The notes beneath the pieces are model-generated. The model was not told the DNA's origin and did no database searches. It saw only the letters and a program-made list of their open reading frames with translations. Positions 30,787 through 42,976 of a DNA stretch of 64,000 bases are shown here, piece by piece; position 1 is the first letter of the stretch; each line of letters begins with the position of its first letter. This DNA comes from Actinostola sp. cb2023 (taxonomy: Eukaryota; Cnidaria; Anthozoa; Actiniaria; Actinostolidae). The translations under genes were made by a program, and so were the position numbers. The stretch lies in NCBI GenBank assembly GCA_033675265.1, contig JAUJYZ010000282.1:124001-188000 (forward strand), given 5' to 3'.

Positions 30787-30896
30787 GGAATGAATGAATG
30801 AATGAATGAATGAATGAATGAATGAATGAATGAATGAATGAATGAATGAATGAATGAATGAATGAATGAATGAATGAATGAATGAATGAATGAATG
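30787..30896. repeat. (GAAT)n microsatellite
   Basis: About 27 copies of GAAT, followed by degenerate copies to 30945. A shorter run in the complementary strand lies at 28625-28650, next to a shared CCATAGATG word. Confidence 0.95.
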
Positions 30897-30903
30897 CATG
30901 CAT

Positions 30904-32564
30904 GAATGTACGAATGAATTGGTGGATGAATTGGTGGATGAATTTTAAGAAAATTCTGATTATAAAACTCATATTATATTCATACCTGCGCCAGTGGACA
31001 CTAGTACCCTCCATTTCCTTTTGATCTCTCTCTTCCCAGTTTCTCGCTTCTGGTTACCGCGTTGCTGTGCAGAGGATGCTGGCACTTTCTACTTTGCTTC
31101 CAATCCCCCACCCCAAACACACATTCGGGTGCTTTGGACAAATTACCATATCTTTCGGCCATCTATATAAAAAATCGTGAGCTCTTTCCGAAGCGACAGA
31201 TTTTTGCCAACTTTGAGGCTTCTTAAATCTTAAATCTTTTAAATGGAAGAATCCTTCAAAACCGAGATACCACAGCGGCTATCACAAAACGATCAAATCA
31301 GTCTCGCAATAGTTCGGTCAAATTTCGCGAGTACGTCTTGAAGTCTCGATTTTTAGCAAAAAGCTGAACAAAGGAAATTCGTGAAAAGCGTCTCGGGTTC
31401 GCAAATAAGAATGTAAGAGTGTCATGCAGAGTCCGCTGCTCACGTCACGCATTCTTATACGGTATCCGATTACTCCGGCGCTAGCGTTGGACAAACTAAA
31501 TGTGTTGTGCTTCAAAACTTCGAGAATCGTCACTGACATGCCTACAAACATTTGCTTGGGAGAATTTCCCTTAGCAAAAGCTTATGTATGTGTCTATAAA
31601 GTCGGAAATTTGGAGCAAATCCACCGATGAGTGAGGAAATAACGCAAGTGAACGTGACGTACATCAATGACAACATGGACGAAGAGGACGAATTATGGAC
31701 ACAAATCACTTAGAAAACGTTGTTAGTAAGTTCTCGAGGATTTGTTGACTAAATGGGACTGATTTTGTTTGATATCGAATGAGAAATGATCGATTTATTG
31801 CAATAATCGAGTTGTCAACTTCGAAGGTAATGGCATGTAATGGAACTTGATATCGCTAAAGCCGTCACAATTGAAACCTTTGGGGTTAATTTGTTCTTTT
31901 TAGGATAAATTCAACTCTAAGTAACTAGAAATATTTTCAAGAAACAGCAATGGTATCGTTTATGATACGTATGTTTTGCATTTATCGTTGGTGATGATTT
32001 GCACGAATAGCGAATTGAGCGCTTGATGTTTTGACATGGTGTGACAACGTTTTGAAATTCCCCAAAAATTTTATTGCTGATATTGTAAGACGAAGGGTAG
32101 ATCTAACACAAGAAACCATTTCTGGAAGAGTACAAGGTTTCGCATTGGAGATATTTGGGTCTAAATAAAGGGTTTTTGACTAAATAGTAAATTGTTGCGT
32201 GACATGGTCAATGATTGACAGTCACTGATTGACAGGTATAATTGCTATCCAATCACAAACACAGGTATATACTAGCTTGTTAGGGAACAAGTATTCCTCA
32301 CATGAAGTTTGAGTTGAATCCACCGTATTTTGTAGGCAGGAAATCTGTTTGAAATAGCTGCTTATTTGATAGCATTTTTGAGCAGCCCCCCTGAAAACCG
32401 AGGGGGGGGGGGGGGGGGTAGTCATTTCCCCAGGGAAAATCTGATTGAAATCGGTAAGATAGCATGTGTCACACCTGCCTGGTCCTCTGGTGGACACACT
32501 CTTAACACGCGCTGGCCCGTACGTACAGATCGTCGACCCAAATATCAACTTTGAAGTTCAAAAG
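30904..32564. other. Gene-poor stretch with a possible first exon and a poly-G tract
   Basis: ATG 31627 opens an acidic peptide (VTYINDNMDEEDELW) that stops at a TAG before a GTAAGT donor-like site (31723). A frame starting in the overlapping ATGGACACAAATCAC reads into that site. This is weak. A G17 run lies at 32402-32418. Nothing else is recognised. Confidence 0.25.
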
Positions 32565-33224
32565 GATAGATATGGCAAGCCAAACATGACAAAAGTGTAT
32601 TGAGTTTCAAATCACCCCTTGAGAAATAGGAATCACTGTACGAGAATAAGGAATCACTATACGAGCATGAAAAATCGCTATATGAGAATAAAAATTCACT
32701 ATACGAGCATAGGCATCACCATACGAGAATAACAATTCACTATACGAGAATAGGAATCACCATACGAGAATAAGAAATCACTATACGAGAATAGGAATCA
32801 CCATACGAGAATAAGAAATCACTATATGAGAATAGGAATCACCATACGAGAATAAGAAATCATATACGAGAATAGGAATCACCATACCAGAATAAGAAAT
32901 CACTATACGAGAATAGGAATCACCATACGAGAATAAGAAATCACTATACGAGAATAGGAATCACCATACGAGAATAAGAAATCACTATACGAGAATAGGA
33001 ATCACCATACGAGAATAAGAAATCACTATACGAGAATAGGAATCACCATACGAGAATAAGAAATCACTATACGAGAATAGGAATCACCATACGAGAATAA
33101 GAAATCACTATACGAGAATAGGAATCACCATACGAGAATAAGAAATCACTATACGAGAATAGGAATCACCATACGAGAATAAGAAATCACTATATGAGAA
33201 TATAAAATCACCATGCGAGAATAA

Positions 33225-34011
33225 GGCTAAGAACAGACGTCGAATTATTCATGTACCGTTCCTAATTCATATTTACATCGACCCAAATCAACAGAAGTTC
33301 GCCTGTTGATTCAGACGTCGTTCTTAATATTGGTCGTCGTTCCAAATATTCACGCCACTCCATTACACAGGAAGCCCAAGTTTCAGTATCTCAGAAAGTC
33401 ACTTAGAGGAGAATCGAAAATTGCTAAATCAAAATAACACATTATGAAACTTGTTGCGTGTTTTTAATATGATTTCTAACTTCAATATCTTCAGCGATTT
33501 TGGGGGAGTTTGGACGTGTTTTAGGATGTTTTATCGTCCTTTGAACTTGACCCTCTGAAGAGGACAATTTCATTAAATTCCCGACAATTTCTAATTTTCG
33601 ATATTCAAGCCGCCATGTTTACATTCAAACTGAACGCATATGCGCCTGTGTTTTCCGAAAAAAACGCTGGAATGCGATAATCTGGAGCTTTTTGAATAAT
33701 AAATCATGCGTGAAAGTACATGAAAAGAACGGCGTCTGAATCAAATGCCGTTCTCCAGCCGCACTTACAACTCACGGATACATTTGAAACATTATAATAA
33801 CTTATGCATTTGGAACGGCCCTTGGACAGCACGCCGTTTGTCTCGGACTCGGCCCATAGGCGTATTATTCGGCTTACCTAGGCGCGCGGTACGTCTGAGC
33901 CGTTCCAAATTAAATAGACCGTTCCAATTCGAACCATACGCCGTTCTTTTCATGTACTTTATTGCAACAATTAGGAACGGTACATGAATAATTCGACGTC
34001 TGTTCTTAGCC
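33225..34011. mobile_element. PIF/Harbinger-like MITE with TAA target duplication
   Basis: About 45-bp TIRs beginning GGCTAAGAACAGACGTCGAA at 33225 and ending with the complement at 34011; TAA on both sides (33222-33224 and 34012-34014), a typical Harbinger TWA target. A second inner pairing surrounds CCGTTCCAAAT and its complement. There is no coding sequence of its own. It is absent from the right arm of the fold-back element, so it inserted after that arm formed. Confidence 0.85.
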
Positions 34012-34275
34012 TAAGATACAAAATCAATATGCGAGTATAAAGAATCACCATATGAGAATGAGAAATCACTAGTCGAGATGTAACACGAAATCACCAGTCG
34101 AGAATATCGATTGAAATTTCTTGCGTCTTCGAGGTATGCGGTCAGCGGTCTTTATTTATCTATTTGATATTTATTTGTTATCTATTTATTATTTATTAAT
34201 TTATTAATTTAATATTTATTATTCATATTTTCATTAATCACTTATTTATTTACTTAATATTTACAGGAGCCCATA

Positions 34276-35013
34276 AGTAGGAGCCTCCATATCTACCGTA
34301 CTGGGTTTGTGAGACGACCTGTGACCGGATCAGGCTATGTTTAGAACTCCTTTTCCCGCGAACTAATCATCAATCAATAGGAATCCCCCGTGGGAATTAA
34401 ACAGAGCCAATCAGCATCAATGAGGTAGATGATTTGTGTTTATTTGTGATATATGAACAAAGTGGCGGACGAAGAAATTGGCGAAATTGAAGAAACTGAA
34501 AGTGAAGAGAGCGAAAATGATAGTTACAGTGACTCTTTTGCAGAGTTTATCGGAAAGTGACCAAGAGTCTTCAAGTTCGTGTTCTCTTTCTCAAGGAACT
34601 AAAAAATCATCAAATAGTAAACCTACCGAGCCAAAAGCTAGAAACTCCGTAACAAAAACGAAATTAAAAATCCTTGGTGTTAAAATTTCGCGGCAAAACT
34701 GGTGTTCTAAAAATATAAACTTGAAAGAGGGAACCGTGAACGAAAATGCTGTAGGTATACGTAGGATCTGTAAAAGATCTAATCAGCTATACATATGGCA
34801 AACATGAAATTAAAGAAAGGCTGATACTACGTAGAAATAAAAAGCTTAACACAACACCAACATGCTATTATTTATTGCTCTATCATGTTGGTGTTGTGTT
34901 AAGCTTTTTATTTCTACGTAGTATCAGCCTTTCTTGAATTTCATGTTTTCTAAAAATAGCCTGATCCGGTCACAGGTCGTCTCACGAATACATCCCAGAT
35001 GGAGGCTCCTACT
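34276..35013. mobile_element. Element nested in the fold-back centre
   Basis: The ends pair as AGTAGGAGCCTCCAT and complement, with further pairing through GACGACCTGTGACCGGATCA (34313 and ~34970). It contains the acidic/serine-rich reading frame (34453-34807) and, immediately after it, a near-perfect hairpin with ~62-bp arms (34803-34945; arms begin CATGAAATTAAAGAAAGGCT). Confidence 0.75.
34453..34807 (+). pseudogene. Acidic/Ser-rich N-terminal reading frame, unknown protein
   Basis: ATG 34453 opens MNKVADEEIGEIEETESEE followed by ENDSYSDSFAEF, then a TGA at 34558. The +1 frame continues the same compositional theme (ESDQESSSSCSLSQGTKK, then basic NSVTKTKLKILGVKISRQN), suggesting one coding sequence with a one-base shift near 34550. 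It could be the N-terminus of a transposon protein or a captured host exon. I do not recognise it. Confidence 0.35.
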
Positions 35014-35014
35014 G

Positions 35015-35698
35015 ATATTTATTTATAATTTATTTATCTACTTCTATTTTTTATTTTTTTATTCATTCACTATATTTATTTATCTATTTCTTTAATATTT
35101 CTTTATTATTTCTTTATTTACAATTTATTCTTTATTCATTATTTAATTATTCATTATTTATTTATTATTTATCTATTTATTTATTTTTATATTATTTATT
35201 TATCTAGTTACTTAATATTTATTTATTATTTATTTATCTATTTCTATTTTTATTTACTTCTTTATTTCTCCACTATTTATTTATTTAATATTTATTTATT
35301 ATCTATTTATTCATTCATTTATCCTTTTATTATGTATTTATTTATTTATTTATTTATTTATCAATTATTTATCTATTTACTTAATATTTATTTATTATTT
35401 GTTTATTAATTAATTAATTATTTATTTTGTCTTTATCTATTTAATTATTTATTTATTATTATTAACTTATTATTTATGAATTTATTTATTTATTTTACAT
35501 TTATTATTTATTATTTATTTATTTATTCATTATTTATTTATTTATCATTTATTAATTGATTAATTCATTTAATATATATTATTCATATGTTAATTAATTA
35601 ATTATTTATTCATTTACTTAATATTTATTGATTATTTATTTATCTATTTCTATTTTTAATTATTTATTTATTTATTCACTATTTATTTATTTATCTAT
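35015..35698. repeat. TTTA-rich low-complexity tract
   Basis: Degenerate TATTTATTTATT repeats over ~680 bp; a shorter matching tract lies at 34150-34265 on the other side of the inner element. No ORF. Confidence 0.85.
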
Positions 35699-35836
35699 TT
35701 ATTCTTTTCCCTCATCTCCTTCTTTCAAGATGTATGGATTGAATTGCATTTGCCGCCCATAAAAAACATCCATTTGTGAGGAAAACTCTTGAACCCTCTC
35801 CAATAATTCGTTTAAGAGAGTCGCTTTGGCCGCCAT
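35699..35836 (-). CDS. Possible short exon, MAAKATLLNELLERVQEF
   Basis: On the minus strand ATG 35836 lies in AAAATGGCGGCC and opens 45 codons with a strong amphipathic helix (LLNELLERVQEFSSQMDVF) and ending KEGDEGKE. The upstream sequence lies in the right arm of the fold-back element. It may be a captured first exon; no splice donor is obvious. Confidence 0.3.
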   Translation of the reverse strand: MAAKATLLNELLERVQEFSSQMDVFYGRQMQFNPYILKEGDEGKE

Positions 35837-36297
35837 TTTCACCACGCGGTTCTCGAAAGACCGCTGACCGCATACCTCGAAGACGCAAGAATATTCCAAT
35901 CGATATTTTGTGAATGTCAATCGATATTCTCGACTGGTGATTTCGTGTTACATCTCGACTAGTGATTTCTCATTCTCATATGGTGATTCCTATTCTCGTA
36001 TAGTGATTTCTTATTCTCGTATGGTGATTCCTATTCTCGTATAGTGATTTCTTATTCTCGTATGGTGATTCCTATTCTCGTATAGTGAAATTTTGTTCTC
36101 GTATGGTGATTCCTATTCTCGTATAGTGAATTTTTATTCTCGTATGGTGATTCCTATTCTCGTATAGAGAATTTTTATTCTCGTATAGCGATTTTTCATT
36201 CTCGTATAGTGATTCCTTATTCTCGTATAGTGATTCCTATTTCTCAAGGGGTGATTTGAAACTCAATACACTTTTGTCATGTTTGGCTTGCCATAGA

Positions 36298-37107
36298 TAG
36301 ACATGGAGTTCCAGGGAAGTAACGGTCACAAAAATCCACGTTGATAAAGTTTGAACCCTTCCGTATTAAACCTCCTATGGTGAGTTCGAGATTTGCTATT
36401 TCAGCTTCACAATATTATTTTGCATCTTCCACGTTTGCTGAAATCTTCACTCCATTTTGATTATCGAAATATGTTTAAGCCCCAAAAACAACTTGCTGAT
36501 CGGCAAATCCTGGCAAAGTTTTACCGAAATCCAATCGTAAGAGAACTCTTCTGTCCAAACACGTTCAAACCAAATCCACTGTTGATCGTAATAAGAATAT
36601 TTTCAAGATTTTATCCTTGTTCTCGCCGTCTGAAAGTCGGAAACAATTTTGAAAATCATCGTGGCGTCACTCCATGCAACAACACTGTATCGCCGTTTGC
36701 CTAGAGACGCCCCCTCTCTCCTGAGTCTGGATAATAATATGGATAGTATCATACTTCGTCTGCATTGCCTATAAAGGATGCAACATAGTTCACTTGGCCT
36801 CAGTTTCACATCCCCCCTAACATAACAGGTGTGAATTGACTAACCAAAACATAGCATTAGCGGTTATTAACCGATCAGCACGACGCAGTATCAAGGGCGA
36901 AAACCACGCCGCTCACTAGCCAACAACGCAATGGTACTTAGCGGTCATCAAACGGACAACACGCCGAGAGAATCATTCCACTAGTACAACAGGCGAAGAA
37001 AACCACTCCTCACTGACAACAACACAATGGTATTTAGTGGTCATACACGTCGAATACGTAATATAATATTCAAACACATCTCAACAAGCCGTAGATTAGC
37101 AAAATTG

Positions 37108-37108
<1 letters not shown>
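36298..37108. other. Unannotated spacer
   Basis: No recognised gene. A ~115-bp tandem pair with AATGGTACTTAGCGGTCAT and AATGGTATTTAGTGGTCAT lies at about 36930 and 37030. Confidence 0.35.
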
Positions 37109-38425
<1,317 letters not shown>

Positions 38426-38706
38426 GGACGTTAAACCGTAGGTCCTGTCTCCCAATCCTAATCTAACCTGTTTCACGGGGGACATTAAAAGAACCTGTTG
38501 AACTATTCGTAAGACTAGGGGATTGTTACCCGGTTCAACAGCCTACTTCAAATTGGAGGCATAGATAGACACTAACGTACTAACTCCTCATGATTGTAAG
38601 CTGCTCGGCTCCGAAAAAGTCCTCCATCGGTTGTAAAGCGCATTGAGACAATGTGAAATGCGCTATATATGAACCGACATATAATAATAATAATAATAAT
38701 AATAAT
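38426..38706 (+). mobile_element. 3' end of a non-LTR retroelement (LINE/SINE tail)
   Basis: GGACGTTAAACCGTAGGTCC, then GTAAAGCGCATTGAGACAAT, GCGCTATATATGAA and an (ATA)n end: this order is typical of CR1/L2-like 3' untranslated tails in marine invertebrates. The reverse-transcriptase part is missing. Confidence 0.55.
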
Positions 38707-38804
38707 ATGTATTCGGAGCATAATACTATTGTCTCTATGCTCCTACAAGTAAACTAGCAACACTAAGAATAATAATAAATAAAATAAAGATCCAATCTTA
38801 TAAA

Positions 38805-40673
38805 CTACAAATTATTAATATAGAAAGTGCTGGTCCTGGTGGCGCAGGCTGTTGTGCCGGTCCTTGTGGTGCAGGCTGCTGTGCCGGTCCTTGTGGTGCA
38901 GGCTGTTGTGCCGGTCCTTGTGGCGCAGGCTGTTGTGCCGGTCCTCGTGGTGCAGGCTGTTGCGCTGGTCCTGGTGGCGCAGGCTGTTGCGCTGGTCCTT
39001 GTGGTGCAGGCTGTTGTGCCGGTCCTTGTGGTGCAGGCTGTTGTGCTGGTCCTCGTGGTGCAGGCTGTTGTGCCGGTCCTTGTGGTGCAGGCTGTTGTGC
39101 CGGTCCTTGTGGTGCAGGCTGTTGTGCCGGTCCTTGCATGTGGTGCAGGCTGTTGTGCCGGTCCTTGTGATGCAGGCTGTTGTGCCGGTCCTTGTGGTGC
39201 AGGCTGTTGTGCCGGTCCTTGTGGTGCAGGCTGTTGTGCCGGTCCTTGTGGTGCAGGCTGCTGTGCCGGTCCTTGTGGTGCAGGCTGTTGTGCCGGTCCT
39301 GGTGGCGCAGGCTGCTGTGCCGGTCCTTGTGGTGCAGGCTGCTGTGCCGGTTCTTGTGGTGCAGGCTGTTGTGCTGGTCCTCGTGGTGCAGGCTGTTGTG
39401 CCGGTCCTTGTGGTGCAGGCTGTTGTGCCGGTCCTTGTGGTGCAGGCTGTTGTGCCGGTCCTTGTGGTGCAGGCTGTTGTGCCGGTCCTTGTGGTGCAGG
39501 CTGTTGTGCCGGTCCTTGTGGTGCAGGCTGTTGTGCCGGTCCTTGTGGTGCAGGCTGTTGTGCCGGTCCTTGTGGTGCAGGCTGTTGTGCCGGTCCTTGT
39601 GGTGCAGGCTGCTGTGCCGGTCCTTGTGGTGCAGGCTGTTGTGCCGGTCCTGGTGGCGCAGGCTGCTGTGCCGGTCCTTGTGGTGCAGGCTGCTGTGCCG
39701 GTTCTTGTGGTGCAGGCTGTTGTGCTGGTCCTCGTGGTGCAGGCTGTTGTGCCGGTCCTTGTGGTGCAGGCTGTTGTGCCGGTCCTTGTGGTGCAGGCTG
39801 TTGTGCCGGTCCTTGTGGTGCAGGCTGTTGTGCCGGTCCTTGTGGTGCAGGCTGTTGTGCCGGTCCTTGTGGTGCAGGCTGTTGTGCCGGTCCTTGTGGT
39901 GCAGGCTGTTGTGCCGGTCCTTGTGGTGCAGGCTGTTGTGCCGGTCCTTGTGGTGCAGGCTGTTGTGCCGGTCCTTGTGGTGCAGGCTGCTGTGCCGGTC
40001 CTCGTGGTGCAGGCTGTTGTGCCGGTCCTTGTGGTGCAGGCTGTTGTGCCGGTCCTCGTGGTGCAGGCTGCTGTGCCGGTCCTTGTGGTGCAGGCTGTTG
40101 TGCCGGTCCTTGTGGTGCAGGCTGTTGTGCCGGTCCTTGTGGTGCAGGCTGTTGTGCTGGTCCTCGTGGTGCAGGCTGCTGTGCCGGTCCTTGTGGTGCA
40201 GGCTGTTGTGCCGGTCCTTGTGGTGCAGGCTGCTGTGCCGTTCCTTGTGGTACAGGCTGCTGTGCTGGTCCTCGTGGTGCAGGCTGTTGTGCTGGTCTTT
40301 GTGGAGCTTTTGGCCACTGAAATTGGAGCGCTCTTTGAGCCATTGCTGCTATGTTCAAGAATTTCGTGGGTCGGACAGAAACACCTAATTCAATTAAGTT
40401 AGTGACCCTGGACTCACAAAGGTGCGACTCCAGAGAATCATAATCATGGGAGATGAGATACTTTTCAGTCTTTCTACCCAAATTCCCTGACATTTTGACA
40501 AAACATTCGGCCATCTCATTTTGAATGTCATTGGGATTTGCTTCACCGCAATGTTCTTGCTTAGACGTTCGTGAAGAACATGGCTGCAAATAGAAACCCC
40601 CATGATCCTTCAGGGTTGCACCTTTCACCCTTTTCGGAGGACTATCATAATTGAAATAGGTGTATACAGACAT
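38805..40673 (-). CDS. Protein with a large Pro/Gln/Ala 9-residue repeat
   Basis: From ATG 40673 a unique N-terminal region of ~120 residues (ANPNDIQNEMAECFVKMSG, KYLISHDYDSLESHLCESRV, FLNIAAMAQRALQFQW) leads into ~44 tandem copies of GPAQQPAPQ. At 39136-39139 four extra bases (CATG) change the frame, so the last ~11 units read TRTGTTACT and the frame ends TSTFYINNL. Without the insert the array would end GPALSILIICSL. No signal peptide is visible. The extreme 5' codons overlap TATACACCTATTTCAA, the terminal word of the MITE family seen at 14078, so the true start may be a downstream exon start (ATGATAG/TCCTCC). Function unknown. Confidence 0.5.
   Translation of the reverse strand: MSVYTYFNYDSPPKRVKGATLKDHGGFYLQPCSSRTSKQEHCGEANPNDIQNEMAECFVKMSGNLGRKTEKYLISHDYDSLESHLCESRVTNLIELGVSVRPTKFLNIAAMAQRALQFQWPKAPQRPAQQPAPRGPAQQPVPQGTAQQPAPQGPAQQPAPQGPAQQPAPRGPAQQPAPQGPAQQPAPQGPAQQPAPQGPAQQPAPRGPAQQPAPQGPAQQPAPRGPAQQPAPQGPAQQPAPQGPAQQPAPQGPAQQPAPQGPAQQPAPQGPAQQPAPQGPAQQPAPQGPAQQPAPQGPAQQPAPQGPAQQPAPRGPAQQPAPQEPAQQPAPQGPAQQPAPPGPAQQPAPQGPAQQPAPQGPAQQPAPQGPAQQPAPQGPAQQPAPQGPAQQPAPQGPAQQPAPQGPAQQPAPQGPAQQPAPQGPAQQPAPRGPAQQPAPQEPAQQPAPQGPAQQPAPPGPAQQPAPQGPAQQPAPQGPAQQPAPQGPAQQPAPQGPAQQPASQGPAQQPAPHARTGTTACTTRTGTTACTTRTGTTACTTRTSTTACTTRTGTTACTTRTSATACATRTSATACTTRTGTTACATRTGTTACTTRTGTAACTTRTGTTACATRTSTFYINNL
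38828..40310. repeat. 27-bp minisatellite, ~55 copies
   Basis: GC-rich unit with CTTGTGGTGCAGGCTGTTGT and a TGCCGGTC part. A block of variant units (CCTGGTGGCGCAGG, then GGTTCTTGTGG, then GGTCCTCGTGG) occurs twice exactly 351 bp apart (39295 and 39646), i.e. a 13-unit higher-order duplication. Confidence 0.97.
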
Positions 40674-41474
40674 ACCCTATTTGCCAAACATGCTTACTTT
40701 CGAAAACTTCTAAGATCCCGAGAATGTTTTTTCTTCTGACTTTCTGACAGGTGGGAAGCCTGTGGTTTACTGGTACTGTGAACGCAAAGGATTATGGGTG
40801 TAGTTGGAAAGAGCCAAAAATAATTAGCCATTAACAAAACGAACAAAAATTGATTTCATAGCACAGAATAATAATTGATAACATAGAAAATAAGTCCCCT
40901 GTTCAAACAATTTTAAATAAAATTTGCGACACAAATCTTTAGCGGTACGTAACGGTAAGTCATCGGGAAAGATTTGTCACAAGTAGTCAGCTAGAATTTC
41001 TCTGGCACGCCCCCACATTCTAGTACATACAAACATGGACTCAAATTCAAGGTTTTTTTGCAATTTTCCTCGTATAAATGCATATAACTAAAAAGTTAAC
41101 GACGGATTTAGTTTTTTTGATCTTTCGTGGACCATATTATTTGGTTATAATTGAAATTCGATGCAAAAAAGTACCGTATTTTTTTAGTTGAATGGGTCTA
41201 CCTTACAAGAGAATTGGCGTGACACGACCTCAAACTGGCCTGTCAGCCCACAAAAATAGCTTTTATTGAAACTACACAGGCCTAGTCACGAAATTAACTA
41301 CGGATTAGCATAGCCCGCGCTTTTATGGACATTTTGATACCAAATACATGTTAGTCCGTAAAATGTTCGCACCGTATTTCGGCCAGTTTTTATAGAGTCC
41401 CATACAGAGTATATACACAACAGCCTCGAAGCTCTTCCTAGCTAGTATTTATATCTATTGATCATTGTATTATT
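40674..41474. other. Unannotated spacer
   Basis: No ORF, repeat or RNA gene is recognised. Confidence 0.3.
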
Positions 41475-41732
41475 TTGACTCGATGTAAACTGCTGGGCAT
41501 TCAAAAATATGATGTGTCAGGCTTCTCTGGTGTTGTTAGTATGACTATTGATAACAGCTTGTGCCTTCGCCGTTGCACAAACAAAACTGATGAATCTGAG
41601 GCAACTGATAGCGGGTGGAAATACTCAATGCAAAGCAGTAGTGAACCCTTTTTCCATGCACAATTAATGTATCAAGTAAGTGTTATATATGTCGATGTAT
41701 TAATCAGATCTAATCACGGCATGAAATTATAA
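41475..41732 (+). CDS. Possible exon with GTAAGT donor, unknown protein
   Basis: The frame reads SGFSGVVSMTIDNSLCLRRC, CTNKTDESEATDSGWKYSM and EPFFHAQLMYQ, then meets a consensus donor (AA/GTAAGT, 41676). Three cysteines and mixed composition look like an extracellular protein segment. No acceptor or further exon is identified and the family is not recognised. Confidence 0.3.
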   Translation: MTRCKLLGIQKYDVSGFSGVVSMTIDNSLCLRRCTNKTDESEATDSGWKYSMQSSSEPFFHAQLMYQVSVIYVDVLIRSNHGMKL

Positions 41733-42119
41733 AAGCAATAATCTATGACTGATTTGGGGATTTCGTGGAGGGGGAGGGGAGGGGGTCAAGCGAAAATATA
41801 AATTAAACTGAAGTACATATTGCATATTATATATATAATATTAATATACCGAAGTGAAAAACAATCAGAAACTGACAGGGAAAAAGAAGAATAAGAATTC
41901 GAAGAGATTCGCAGGGGCTAGGGCCGAAAAGACCAAATGTTCCAATTTGTAGGCAAATCTTTTCCGATGATTTTAGATAGTTTTATATAGTTTTATATAT
42001 AGTTTTCTATTAATTGCATTTATGCTTCAGGGACTCTATTCATAACAATACAACAGTGACTTTATTACTTTTAAAAAGTTATAAATATTATAATATTTAT
42101 ATGTTTTATATTATAAAAC

Positions 42120-42120
42120 T

Positions 42121-42215
<95 letters not shown>

Positions 42216-42227
42216 TAAAAATAATAA

Positions 42228-42258
<31 letters not shown>

Positions 42259-42330
42259 ACAAATAATAATAACTTTATTTATATATAGCGCTTTTACACA
42301 GACAGTACAAAGCACTTTACAACTAATACA
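42120..42330 (-). mobile_element. Minus-strand retroelement tail with (TTA)n
   Basis: On the minus strand GTAAAGTGCTTTGTACTGTC, AAAAGCGCTATATATAAATA, AAGTTATTATTATT leads into an AAT/TTA array (to 42120). The GCGCTATATA-AAATAAAG tail matches the CR1/L2-like type also seen at 38640. Confidence 0.6.
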
Positions 42331-42922
42331 AAATAATCCTAATCCTGGCAATATAATGCATTTGATATAATACAGCCGAATCTTAAGTGTTAAAAATAGA
42401 GTCAGTTAAAAATATCAAAAAAATATATAAATATTAAAAACATACTGAAATATAATATCAGTATTGATCTTTGCTGACTGTCCTTGGACTACTTGCTTCA
42501 TTTTCAAATTGGCCCAGTGCTCATGCTCAATAAAATCGTAGTCGATTTTCATTGTTTACAATCAGTAAAGTTTAATTCTGCGCGACCACGACCACAACTA
42601 CGAAATTATAATACCAATCTTCGCGCGCTCAAATCTCGTACACGATTAATGAGAAAACTTTCTACTTGTCGTTGTTGTGCGCCAAAAAAGAAAGTCTGAA
42701 CCCCAGGTGGGTACTGATCTGAACAGACTATAGAAATATATCAAGACTATCAACATGTCCGTCGAACTAGTCGAACACAAGAAATGTTAGCATTCTAAGG
42801 AATTTAGGATTTAGCTTTCAGTGAAACCCAAATCAATAACTCAAGACCGAACTAGCTTTGTACTCTGACTGTTTCGTTTGCTCTGTTTTCAGTTTCGCAT
42901 TGCTTGATCTGTGCCCAGGGGA

Positions 42923-42924
<2 letters not shown>
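42331..42924. other. Unannotated spacer
   Basis: A 71-codon ORF (42484-42699, +) has a basic, Cys-containing end but no recognised motif. Nothing else is seen. Confidence 0.3.

Positions 42925-42976
<52 letters not shown>

Larger units (their letters stand above)
32565..36297. mobile_element. Fold-back element with minisatellite arms
   Basis: The ends pair: TATGGCAAGCCAAACATGAC at 32571 and its complement near 36290. Each arm then holds a tandem array of ~20-bp half units (TATACGAGAATAGGAATCAC alternating with ATACGAGAATAAGAAATCAC): ~600 bp on the left (32628-33224) and ~310 bp, in complement, on the right (35934-36246). Beyond the arrays the arms pair again (GAGGTATGCGGTCAGCGGTC at ~34133 with its complement at ~35862). 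Long TIRs made of tandem repeats are the hallmark of Foldback-type elements in other animals. The left arm is interrupted by a MITE; the centre holds AT-rich sequence and another element. Confidence 0.82.

Noticed and set aside
30775..31014. Frame with repeated FIHSFIHS
   Set aside because: Translation of the (GAAT)n microsatellite.
32628..33224. CRISPR-like regular array
   Set aside because: Units are contiguous minisatellite copies without unique spacers, with an inverted partner array at 35934-36246; the genome is eukaryotic.
38827..40402. Plus-strand frames of ~400-516 codons through the 27-bp array (GAGCCAGPC, VVPVLVVQA, CRSLWCRLL)
   Set aside because: They consist only of the repeat; the minus frame is preferred because only it has a long unique N-terminal region.
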